From an uncultured Ruminococcus sp. (lineage in GTDB: Bacteria; Bacillota; Clostridia; Oscillospirales; Ruminococcaceae), in contig USEH01000140.1 in NCBI GenBank assembly GCA_900553675.1, forward strand, positions 1 to 6,026: a stretch of DNA of 6,026 bases, written 5' to 3'. A program made the position numbers and the translations under genes. A model generated the notes under the pieces. The model made no database searches, was not told where the DNA came from, and was given only the letters and a program-made list of their open reading frames with translations. Positions 1 through 6,026 of the stretch are shown here, piece after piece; positions within the stretch are counted from its first letter, which is position 1, and every line of letters starts with the position of its first letter.

Positions 1-1520
1 AGGCTGAAGCGGTTGTCGACCCATACAGGAAAAACAGTACCTCACCGTTTAAGCATCTTGCTGGAGTCGGTGTGACTTTGAAGCTGTTAGCCGCTCTCGA
101 CGACGGCGATTACAGCCTTGTCTGCGAGCAGTACGGCGACATTGCTGCTATAGGAACCATTGCCGATGTCGTGCCGCTTGTTTCCGAAAACAGAACTATC
201 GTATCAAACGGTCTCAGAATGATAAAGAATACCGAAAATTACGGTCTTATAAGCCTGATGGAGGAAAGCGGAGTCGATCCCGAAAATATTACGTCTACCA
301 ACGTAGCTTTTACGCTGTCTCCGCGAATTAATGCCGCGGGACGGTTCGGTTCTCCTATAACAGCCTTGGATATGCTCACCTCCGAGGAGGAAGAGGCAAG
401 GGGCTTTGCACATGAGCTTTCGGTGCTGAACGAACGCAGAAAAAAGGCGGAAGCCGATATATGCGATGAAATACGTCAGCTTTTAAAGGCTTCTCCACGG
501 ATTTTAAACGAGCGAGTTTTAGTGGTTTACGGCGATGGCTGGCATCACGGCGTAATAGGCATAGTTGCTTCGAGACTGCTTGAAGCTTATGAAAAGCCGG
601 TGGTGGTTATTTCTAAGGATGATAACGGCTTTGCAGTCGGCTCGGCACGGAGCATGAAGGGCTTTAATATATTCAAGTGCTTTGAGTCCTGTAGGGATAT
701 CCTCGTAAAATTCGGCGGACATGAGTGCGCGGGCGGACTTACAGTCAAGAGCGAGGATATCCCCAAGCTCAACAGCATGATACAGACCTACGCAAAAGAA
801 GCCTGCCCTAAGATGCCGAGGTTTACAATAACCGCCGATAAACTCATCAAGGGCGCAGATATTACTATCAAGAATATTTCCGACCTTAAGCGTTTGGAGC
901 CGTTCGGAACCGACAATGCTTCGCCTATTTTCGCTTTTTCCGCTGCCAAGGTGCTTGCTGTCATGCCGCTTAAAAACGGTGAGCATACCAGGTTGGATAT
1001 TGATTACGACGGCGTTAAGCTTAAAGCGCTGCTCTTCCGCAAAAAAACCGCACTTATTGATATCTCAGCCGGCGATATAATAGATATAATGGGCAGTCTT
1101 GAAATCAATTCGTTCAGAGGGACAGAAAGTATATCACTCATCGTCAGCGATTACAGGCTTCACGGCGTAAGGCAGGAAAAGTATTTCGCAGCGTGCGACG
1201 CTTACGAAAGCTTTTTAAGAGACGAACAGCTTCCTCACGAATATTACGAAAAGGCTCTGCCGAGCAGGGAAGAGCTTATAGGAATATATAAATATATCGG
1301 CACGCAGAGGCTTATTCTGACAGCTGAAAGCCTGTATGCAAGGCTTGGAACAAAAGGAATGAACGCATTCAAGCTGCTTGTATGTCTTGATGCATTCAAA
1401 GAAACCGGACTTGTGGCAGTAGAAGGGCATAAAAAGAGAATACAGCTGCTTAAGCCGAGTGCAAGGGTGGATATAATGTCTGCTCCGACAATGGTTAAGC
1501 TTAAAAATCTGATTGGCTGA
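1..1520 (+). CDS. recJ: Single-stranded-DNA-specific exonuclease RecJ, 5'-truncated by the window edge
   Basis: RecJ degrades single-stranded DNA 5'->3' in recombination and mismatch/base-excision repair, using a divalent-metal centre in its DHH domain. The reading frame is already open at position 3, and the residues before the first possible start (GTG at 72) still look like RecJ (VDPYR..., FKHLAGVGV), so 72 is not the true start. About 505 codons are visible. In order they hold: the end of the DHH domain with GTIADVVPL, whose Asp at 165-167 is a metal ligand in the family; the DHHA1 domain with WHHGVIGIVASRL (540-578), GSARS and GGHECAGG (714-737); the RecJ OB-fold with LEPFGTDN (894-917); and an extra C-terminal region of about 115 residues, absent from E. 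coli-type RecJ, with a possible winged-helix look (inference). The upstream motifs (DYDxDG, DHH) are outside the window. No frameshift is seen. The stop is TGA at 1518-1520. Confidence 0.96.
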   Translation, partial: AEAVVDPYRKNSTSPFKHLAGVGVTLKLLAALDDGDYSLVCEQYGDIAAIGTIADVVPLVSENRTIVSNGLRMIKNTENYGLISLMEESGVDPENITSTNVAFTLSPRINAAGRFGSPITALDMLTSEEEEARGFAHELSVLNERRKKAEADICDEIRQLLKASPRILNERVLVVYGDGWHHGVIGIVASRLLEAYEKPVVVISKDDNGFAVGSARSMKGFNIFKCFESCRDILVKFGGHECAGGLTVKSEDIPKLNSMIQTYAKEACPKMPRFTITADKLIKGADITIKNISDLKRLEPFGTDNASPIFAFSAAKVLAVMPLKNGEHTRLDIDYDGVKLKALLFRKKTALIDISAGDIIDIMGSLEINSFRGTESISLIVSDYRLHGVRQEKYFAACDAYESFLRDEQLPHEYYEKALPSREELIGIYKYIGTQRLILTAESLYARLGTKGMNAFKLLVCLDAFKETGLVAVEGHKKRIQLLKPSARVDIMSAPTMVKLKNLIG

Positions 1521-1549
1521 TGTACTTATTTACATAGTAAGAAAGATAT

Positions 1550-1553
1550 GGTG
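1550..1553 (+). promoter_or_regulatory. Weak ribosome binding site for the RSH gene
   Basis: The 41-base gap after recJ has no strong Shine-Dalgarno sequence. The best candidate is GGTG, eight bases before the ATG at 1562. GAAAG at 1541-1545 lies 16 bases away, which is too far to be effective. The ATG at 1562 is still the only sensible start: an in-frame TAA lies at 1538-1540 with no ATG, GTG or TTG codon in frame between, and the N-terminus fits the family length. The ATG at 1548 is out of frame. Low initiation efficiency would suit a low-abundance regulator (inference). Confidence 0.4.
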
Positions 1554-1561
1554 TTGTTAGC

Positions 1562-3760
1562 ATGGCTGAAAATGCAAAAACCTTTGAACAGTTGCTGGAG
1601 GTCATAAAGGCGTCCGACAAGAACTATAACATAACCAAAATAACCTCCGCATACGAGTTTGCCGCTGATAAGCATAAGGACCAAAAGCGCGAATCCGGCG
1701 AGCCGTATATAACCCATCCGATAGCTGTTGCCCAGATACTTATTGAGCTTGGAATGGATACAGATACCATCTGCGCGGCGCTTCTGCACGATGTTGTTGA
1801 GGACACCGAAGCAAGCCTTGAAGACCTGAAAAAGCGCTTCGGAGCAGATGTTGCAAACCTTGTGGACGGCGTTACAAAGCTGAATCAGGTGTCGCTTTAT
1901 TCCAAAGAGGAACAGCAGGCTGAGAATATCCGCAAAATGCTGCTTTCTATGTCAAAGGACATAAGGGTAATCATAATCAAGCTCAGCGACCGACTTCATA
2001 ATATGCGAACCTTGGCATACAGAAACGAGCTTAAAAGGCGTTCGGTCTCTTTGGAAACAATGAGCATATTTGTGCCTCTTGCGAACAGGCTTGGTATCAC
2101 AAAAATGAAGGAAGAGCTTGAGGACACAGCTTTTTCCTATCTCGACCCATATGCTTATAACGAAATTGAGCAGATGCTTGAAAAGTCAAAGTCCGAGCGA
2201 GAGGAGTTTATCGAGTCGATAAAAGCAAGACTTAAAAAGCGCCTTGCGGTCGATTTTGACCCTATGCCGACCATTGAGGGCAGAGTCAAGAGTGCATATG
2301 GCATTTACAGAAAGGTCTATGAGCACGGCAGACTGTTTGATGAAATATACGATAAATACGCAGTAAGGGTAATAGTCAACACAGTCACCGAGTGCTACTA
2401 TGTTTTAGGCATAGTTCATGATATGTTCCAGCCGATTCCTAACAGGTTTAAGGATTACATCTCAACCCCCAAGGCGAATATGTATCAGAGCCTTCATACA
2501 ACCGTTATGGGCAGGGAAGGCATACCCTTTGAGGTTCAGATAAGAACCTACGAGATGCACCACACCGCCGAATACGGTATCGCTGCCCACTGGAAATATA
2601 AAGAGGGCGTGAAGGGCAAATATAAGCTTGACAACCGCCTTAACTGGGTTCGCCAGATTCTTGATACCCAGCAAGAGTCAAACGACGTTGAGGATATCGT
2701 CCGCGCAATCAAGGACGACCTTTCGCCGGAGGATGTATTTGCTATGACTCCCAAGGGCGATGTTATATCGCTGCCCCTCGGCTCTACTGTTATTGACTTT
2801 GCATATGCCATCCACACTCAGGTAGGACACAGAATGACCGGCGCAAAGGCTGATAAAAAGCTTGTTCCGCTGGATTATGTAATAAAGACCGGCGAAATTA
2901 TTGAGATAATCACCTCAAAAGATCCGAATCACGGTCCTAACCGCGCATGGCTTAACATCTGCCAGACCAACGAAGCCAAGTCTAAAATCCGCTCATGGTT
3001 TAAAAAGGAACGCAGAGAGGAAAACATCGTTGAGGGCAGAGACGAGCTTGAAAGGGAGTTCCGCAGAAACCTTATAAGAGTTCCGGATGGCGAGCTTGCC
3101 GAGTTTTTGGCTCTTGATATGAAGCGCCACAGCTGCGAAACGCTTGACGATTTCTATGCCGCCATTGGCTACGGCGGAGTTGTACTTTCAAAAATCATGC
3201 CGAGGCTTAAGGAGGAGTATACCAAAAAGTATATTCAGTCGGCAAACGCTCAGGACAGTCAGTTTGTAAACGACGCCACCTATGCAAACGGCAGAAAAGC
3301 AAACTCCGGAATTATTGTTGACGGCATTGATAACTGCGTTGTAAAGCTTTCGCAGTGCTGCTCGCCGCTTCCGGGAGACGATATCATCGGATTCATAACA
3401 AGAGGACACGGCGTATCCATCCATAAAAAAGACTGCGTAAACTATCTTTCGCAGAGAGACAGCTGCCCCGACCGCTGGGTAAACGTTCGCTGGGCAGGTA
3501 AGGAGGAGCACTCCAACAGCTATTATAAGGTTGTTCTGGATGTTGTGGGATACGACAGAATCGGTATCTTAGCCGATATAATGTCCAGCCTTCAGGACGC
3601 TCACATAATGACTCATGAGGCTTCGGCAAGAGTGCTTAAAAACGGCAATTCAAGCATACTTCTCACTATAAGCGTTGCCGGAACTGCCGAGCTGCAGAAC
3701 GTTATAGCAAGGCTTAAAAAGGTTCAGGGCATTTTGTCGGTAGACAGGAGTTCAAAATGA
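1562..3760 (+). CDS. relA: Bifunctional (p)ppGpp synthetase/hydrolase, RelA/SpoT homologue (long RSH)
   Basis: This is the stringent-response enzyme that makes (p)ppGpp from ATP plus GDP/GTP on starved ribosomes and also hydrolyses it. At 732 residues it is a normal full-length long RSH. The hydrolase HD domain (about 25-185) keeps R43, H52, H76-D77, E80-D81, D143 and N147, all of the residues expected for Mn-dependent hydrolysis. The synthetase domain (about 235-345) keeps R241, K243, D264, Y308 (in PKANMYQSLHTT) and E324 (in EVQIRT). The RFKD sequence at 295-298 matches the RxKD signature of bifunctional RSHs, not the acidic ExDD form of synthetase-only RelA. The regulatory half has a TGS domain (about 388-452, with H418 where A-site tRNA is contacted), a helical region, the conserved-cysteine/zinc-finger-like motif (C599-C600, H621, C625) and an ACT domain (about 655-730). 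It overlaps the next gene by ATGA. Both activities are predicted from intact residues. The name rel would be equally valid. Confidence 0.97.
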   Translation: MAENAKTFEQLLEVIKASDKNYNITKITSAYEFAADKHKDQKRESGEPYITHPIAVAQILIELGMDTDTICAALLHDVVEDTEASLEDLKKRFGADVANLVDGVTKLNQVSLYSKEEQQAENIRKMLLSMSKDIRVIIIKLSDRLHNMRTLAYRNELKRRSVSLETMSIFVPLANRLGITKMKEELEDTAFSYLDPYAYNEIEQMLEKSKSEREEFIESIKARLKKRLAVDFDPMPTIEGRVKSAYGIYRKVYEHGRLFDEIYDKYAVRVIVNTVTECYYVLGIVHDMFQPIPNRFKDYISTPKANMYQSLHTTVMGREGIPFEVQIRTYEMHHTAEYGIAAHWKYKEGVKGKYKLDNRLNWVRQILDTQQESNDVEDIVRAIKDDLSPEDVFAMTPKGDVISLPLGSTVIDFAYAIHTQVGHRMTGAKADKKLVPLDYVIKTGEIIEIITSKDPNHGPNRAWLNICQTNEAKSKIRSWFKKERREENIVEGRDELEREFRRNLIRVPDGELAEFLALDMKRHSCETLDDFYAAIGYGGVVLSKIMPRLKEEYTKKYIQSANAQDSQFVNDATYANGRKANSGIIVDGIDNCVVKLSQCCSPLPGDDIIGFITRGHGVSIHKKDCVNYLSQRDSCPDRWVNVRWAGKEEHSNSYYKVVLDVVGYDRIGILADIMSSLQDAHIMTHEASARVLKNGNSSILLTISVAGTAELQNVIARLKKVQGILSVDRSSK
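3746..3750 (+). promoter_or_regulatory. Ribosome binding site of the metallo-hydrolase gene, inside the RSH gene
   Basis: AGGAG ends six bases before the ATG at 3757 and lies within the last codons of the RSH gene. It is a strong, well-placed Shine-Dalgarno sequence. It fixes the start in the ATGA overlap and supports coupled or re-initiated translation of the downstream gene. Confidence 0.8.
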
Positions 3761-4386
3761 CGGATATTAAGCTCATTCACGATTACAGCGACTTTGCTTC
3801 TAATTGTTATGCGATTATTTCCGGGGAAAACGCCGTTTTAATAGATGCTCCGTTTGACGCGGACGGTATACTTTCAGAGCTTAACGGCAAAAAGCTATGC
3901 GCGATTTTGTTGACTCACGGTCACGTTGACCATATGTCGGCGGCAGAGGAACTGAGAAAAGCCACCGGCTGCAAGGTGTTCGTTTCGGTGGATGATAAGT
4001 CTATGCTTACCGATTCGCGCCATAGCCTTGCGGATTATTTCTCTATACCGTTCTGTCCCTGCGCCGAAGCACAAACCTTTAAAGATGGAGACGAGCTTGA
4101 AATAGCAGGAATGAAATTCAGTGTAATAACAACTCCTGGTCACACCCCTGGCTCGGTCTGCTTTGTGCATGAAGACGTTATTTTCACCGGAGATACTCTT
4201 TTCAACGGCAGCATAGGCAGAGATTTCGGCTGGAGCTGCTATCACGGAATAATCGATTCGATAGGAAAGCTTTATGCTCTGGGCAAGAACTATAAAATAC
4301 TTCCCGGACACGGTGAAGCTTCCGACCTTTACGACGAGCTTATGTTCAGCCCTTATCTGCAAGGCTTAAAAGCAAAGCTCAAATAA
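3757..4386 (+). CDS. Metallo-beta-lactamase-fold hydrolase, glyoxalase II-like (YcbL/GloB-related)
   Basis: A 209-residue, probably cytoplasmic hydrolase with a binuclear metal centre; no signal peptide is visible. The full ligand set of the glyoxalase II group is present: THGHVDHM gives H54, H56, D58 and H59; PGHTPGS gives H129; TGDTLF gives D146; LPGHGE gives H185. The N-terminal NCYAI and VLIDAP strands are typical of the family. It ends soon after the last His ligand and so lacks the C-terminal helical domain with which true glyoxalase II (about 250-260 residues) binds glutathione. It therefore resembles the short YcbL type. Small proteins of this kind often lie next to relA and hemZ in Clostridia (from memory). 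Its start overlaps the RSH stop by four bases, so the two are almost certainly co-expressed. The fold and metal site are secure. The substrate is unknown, and S-lactoylglutathione is doubtful because many Clostridia lack glutathione. Confidence 0.93.
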   Translation: MTDIKLIHDYSDFASNCYAIISGENAVLIDAPFDADGILSELNGKKLCAILLTHGHVDHMSAAEELRKATGCKVFVSVDDKSMLTDSRHSLADYFSIPFCPCAEAQTFKDGDELEIAGMKFSVITTPGHTPGSVCFVHEDVIFTGDTLFNGSIGRDFGWSCYHGIIDSIGKLYALGKNYKILPGHGEASDLYDELMFSPYLQGLKAKLK

Positions 4387-4394
4387 AATTTCCG

Positions 4395-4400
4395 AAAGGA
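4395..4400 (+). promoter_or_regulatory. Ribosome binding site pointing to ATG 4411 as the original hemZ start
   Basis: AAAGGA lies ten bases before the ATG at 4411, in the short gap after the metallo-hydrolase stop. No comparable site precedes the ATG at 4461 that opens the long hemZ frame. The initiation signal therefore belongs to the 4411 start, which supports the view that the hemZ N-terminus has been displaced by a frameshift. Confidence 0.7.
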
Positions 4401-4410
4401 ACAGCATAAT

Positions 4411-4563
4411 ATGACTCTGATATTTTCCGGAAACAGCTTTAAATACGAGCTTGAAGCGGTATGCAAGCTGTTCTTTCCCGTCGAGGGCTTCAACTTTATT
4501 TTGATGATCCGCCGCAAGCCGAGCAGAAACCACAGGGTGACTATGCCTTCATCTGTCGGATAG
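4411..4563 (+). pseudogene. hemZ: Displaced N-terminal segment of hemZ (frame-shifted 5' end)
   Basis: This 50-codon frame starts at an ATG with a good ribosome binding site. Its first 29 or so residues read like the HemZ N-terminus (FSGNSFKYELEAV, then KLFFPVEG). After the ATTTTG stretch near 4498-4503 it turns into unfamily-like sequence rich in Arg and Ser and stops at TAG 4561-4563. Meanwhile the frame that continues as HemZ becomes family-like at YFDDPP (from 4497). Restoring one base in the T-rich stretch 4495-4502 would join the two into a protein of 494 residues. I read this as one gene split by a one-base loss, either real or a sequence error, and not as a separate small gene. The N-terminal resemblance is from memory of the family, not from a search. 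Confidence 0.7.
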
Positions 4564-5894
4564 AGGGCGTTAAAAACTCCATGCTCAGCGTGTTTGCAAG
4601 CGTGAACGGCAGGGGAGCAATAGAAAAAGAGCGCGTACCGCGGGATGAGGACGATTACGAAAACGACTGCGAGTTCCGCTTGGGAAGGCTTCTTTTCAAA
4701 TGTCTTGTTAAGCTGACCGGCAAATATCCCGAATGGGGAATACTAACCGGTGTTCGCCCCGTAAAGCTTATAAACAAGCTCAGAAGCTCCGGACTTAGCT
4801 ATGATGAAATAAAGCTCCGACTTGAAACGGAGTATCTTATGACCGACGAAAAAATAAATATCGGCTATAAGACCGCATTAAATCAGGACAAAATAATTTC
4901 GGCTATGCCAAAAAAGTCGTTCAGCCTGTATGTTTCCATACCGTTCTGCCCGACAAGGTGTGCATACTGCTCGTTTGTTTCGCAGACCATTTCGAGCTTT
5001 AAAAAGCTCATGCCTGAATACGTGGACAAGCTCTGCGAGGAAATCAGATATACTGCAAATCTTGTAAAGGATTCAGGCTTTACGCTTGATACCGTTTATT
5101 TCGGCGGCGGCACACCCACATCCTTAGAAGCGAGTGACCTTGAAAGAATAATGAAAACAATCGCGGAATGTTTTGATACAAGTCATCTGCGCGAATACAC
5201 AGCCGAAGCCGGACGTCCCGATACAGTCACTATTGAAAAGCTGAACGTAATCAAAAACAACGGTGGAGACAGAATAAGCGTAAATCCCCAGACGATTCAT
5301 GACAGCGTTTTAAAGGAAATCGGCAGAGCACACACGGCTGAGCAGTTTTTTGATAGCTATAAGCTTGCCAAAACCATTGGCTACAAGGCGGTGAATGTCG
5401 ATTTGATAGCCGGTCTTCCCACCGATACATATAACGGCTTCAAGGAAACCGTGGAAAGCATTATAGCTTTACAGCCTGAAAATATAACCATCCATGCACT
5501 TTCGATAAAGCGTGCATCCGACCTTATGCAGACAAGGCAAATATCAGATGATGAGCTTGCCGAAAATATGATAAAATATGCGACAGAAAGACTGTTTGAG
5601 TCGGGCTACGAGCCGTATTATCTCTATCGTCAGAAAAATCAGCTCGGCAATCAGGAAAACATCGGCTGGACAAAGCCGGGTCTTGGCGGAATTTACAACG
5701 TCAACATAATGGAAGAGGTGCAGACGATAATTGCTGTGGGTGCCGGAGGAACAACAAAGATAATTGACGGCGGCTTTGAGCGTTTCTTCAATCCGAAATA
5801 TCCGCTTGAATACATAAAGCATTTTGATACGGTTCTTGCAAGAAAGGAAGAGGCTGCAAAGCTTCTACTGAGTGCGGGTGAAGCCGATGAATAA
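4461..5894 (+). CDS. hemZ: Radical-SAM coproporphyrinogen dehydrogenase family protein HemZ (main frame; N-terminus lies in another frame from 4411)
   Basis: HemZ is the Firmicutes member of the oxygen-independent coproporphyrinogen III oxidase family (HemN/HemW/HemZ), a cytoplasmic radical-SAM enzyme linked to haem or porphyrin synthesis. Counting from the Met at 4461 (477 residues), the HemZ-type signature EWGILTGVRPVKL is at 91-103. The iron-sulfur motif CPTRCAYC follows with C163, C167 and C170, then FGGGTPTS at 214-221, EAGRPDT at 249-255, RISVNPQT at 271-278 and YYLYRQKNQLGN at 386-397. The fourth Cys of E. coli-type HemN (CxxxCxxCxC) is absent and Phe is found there, as in HemZ and HemW. 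Residues 1-12 are not family-like. In-frame stops at 4440-4442 and 4452-4454 prevent extension, and the expected N-terminus is read from 4411 in the other frame. All catalytic motifs lie downstream of the shift. The exact reaction is uncertain, since HemW relatives are haem chaperones. The 3' end overlaps the next gene by 8 bases. Confidence 0.93.
   Translation: MQAVLSRRGLQLYFDDPPQAEQKPQGDYAFICRIEGVKNSMLSVFASVNGRGAIEKERVPRDEDDYENDCEFRLGRLLFKCLVKLTGKYPEWGILTGVRPVKLINKLRSSGLSYDEIKLRLETEYLMTDEKINIGYKTALNQDKIISAMPKKSFSLYVSIPFCPTRCAYCSFVSQTISSFKKLMPEYVDKLCEEIRYTANLVKDSGFTLDTVYFGGGTPTSLEASDLERIMKTIAECFDTSHLREYTAEAGRPDTVTIEKLNVIKNNGGDRISVNPQTIHDSVLKEIGRAHTAEQFFDSYKLAKTIGYKAVNVDLIAGLPTDTYNGFKETVESIIALQPENITIHALSIKRASDLMQTRQISDDELAENMIKYATERLFESGYEPYYLYRQKNQLGNQENIGWTKPGLGGIYNVNIMEEVQTIIAVGAGGTTKIIDGGFERFFNPKYPLEYIKHFDTVLARKEEAAKLLLSAGEADE
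5877..5881 (+). promoter_or_regulatory. Ribosome binding site of the TRAM-domain gene
   Basis: GGTGA, part of the consensus Shine-Dalgarno sequence, ends five bases before the ATG at 5887. It lies within the last hemZ codons. It supports the 5887 start and coupled translation with hemZ. Confidence 0.55.
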
Positions 5895-6026
5895 AAACGA
5901 TGTTGTAGAGCTTGAAATATCATCCCTCACAAACGAAGGCAACGGCGTCGGAAGATATGAGGGTATGGCTGTATTCGTGCCGCTTACCGCTGTCGGTGAC
6001 GTTATCCGCTGTAAAATCGTAAAGGT
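5887..6026 (+). CDS. TRAM-domain protein, probable 23S rRNA (uracil-5-)-methyltransferase RlmD/RumA type, 3'-truncated by the window edge
   Basis: Only the first 46 codons are visible and the frame is open to the end of the window. They form most of a TRAM domain: VVELEISSLTNEGNGVGR, then MAVFVPLTAVGD and the strand VIRCKIVK. TRAM is a small RNA-binding beta-barrel found at the N-terminus of RlmD/RumA-type enzymes, which methylate uridine C5 in 23S rRNA using S-adenosylmethionine. The pattern of a turn rich in Gly, a short strand, then VFVPLTAVGD fits that group well. TRAM also occurs in MiaB-like methylthiotransferases, but there it is C-terminal, so an N-terminal position favours the methyltransferase. 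The catalytic domain is outside the window, so the exact family is an inference. The ATG overlaps the hemZ end by 8 bases (5887-5894), and the gene is probably co-transcribed with hemZ. Confidence 0.8.
   Translation, partial: MNKNDVVELEISSLTNEGNGVGRYEGMAVFVPLTAVGDVIRCKIVK

Noticed and set aside
72..74. GTG as the start codon of recJ
   Set aside because: Conserved RecJ sequence continues upstream in the same frame to the window edge, so this GTG is an internal valine codon.
519..986. 155-codon open frame on the - strand inside recJ
   Set aside because: It is antisense to strongly conserved RecJ domains, has no recognisable motif and has no independent support. It is a shadow of the coding frame.
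1520..1535. Inverted repeat ATGTA / TACAT with a six-base loop after recJ, as a possible terminator
   Set aside because: The stem is only five AT-rich pairs and no T-run follows, so it cannot act as a convincing intrinsic terminator. It is probably chance.
1529..1552. TTTACA as a possible -35 element of a promoter for the RSH gene
   Set aside because: No acceptable -10 hexamer lies 16-18 bases downstream. TATGGT at 1547 is only 12 bases away.
3895..4362. 155-codon open frame on the - strand inside the metallo-hydrolase gene
   Set aside because: It lies opposite the full set of metal-ligand motifs and shows no family resemblance, so it is a shadow frame.
4494..4503. CTTTATTTTG as a programmed -1 frameshift site in hemZ
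   Set aside because: It does not fit X-XXY-YYZ in the upstream frame, and I see no obvious strong downstream hairpin. A sequence error or mutation is simpler.

Overview
The window is an ordinary chromosomal housekeeping segment with every gene on the + strand. It most likely comes from a Clostridia-class Firmicute (Bacillota), possibly a Ruminococcaceae/Oscillospiraceae-like gut anaerobe. That placement is inferred from three things: the recJ - relA/spoT - metallo-hydrolase - hemZ order, the HemZ-type (Firmicutes) radical-SAM protein, and the extended RecJ C-terminus. It is not a computed taxonomic result.

Layout from left to right. Positions 1-1520 hold the 3' part of recJ (5'->3' single-strand DNA exonuclease), whose N-terminal DHH motifs lie before the window. 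After a 41-base gap, 1562-3760 is a full-length bifunctional (p)ppGpp synthetase/hydrolase (RSH; often named RelA or SpoT). Its stop codon overlaps the start of a 209-residue metallo-beta-lactamase-fold hydrolase (3757-4386) in an ATGA junction. A 24-base gap with a good ribosome binding site follows, and then hemZ, a radical-SAM coproporphyrinogen dehydrogenase-family protein. The main hemZ reading frame is 4461-5894, but its natural N-terminus is encoded from 4411 in a different frame, so the gene carries an apparent one-base frameshift near 4495-4502. The window ends inside a TRAM-domain gene (5887 onward), probably a 23S rRNA (uracil-5-)-methyltransferase of the RlmD/RumA type, which overlaps the end of hemZ by 8 bases.

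The short gaps, overlaps and lack of any convincing terminator or promoter suggest a single co-transcribed block. The genes do not form one pathway. They combine DNA repair, stringent-response signalling, an unassigned hydrolase, porphyrin or radical-SAM chemistry, and rRNA modification. No gene-free stretch exceeds 41 bases. I see no mobile element, CRISPR array, RNA gene or candidate novel system. The items most worth a second look are the hemZ frameshift and the absence of the apt and dtd genes that often sit beside relA in related bacteria.
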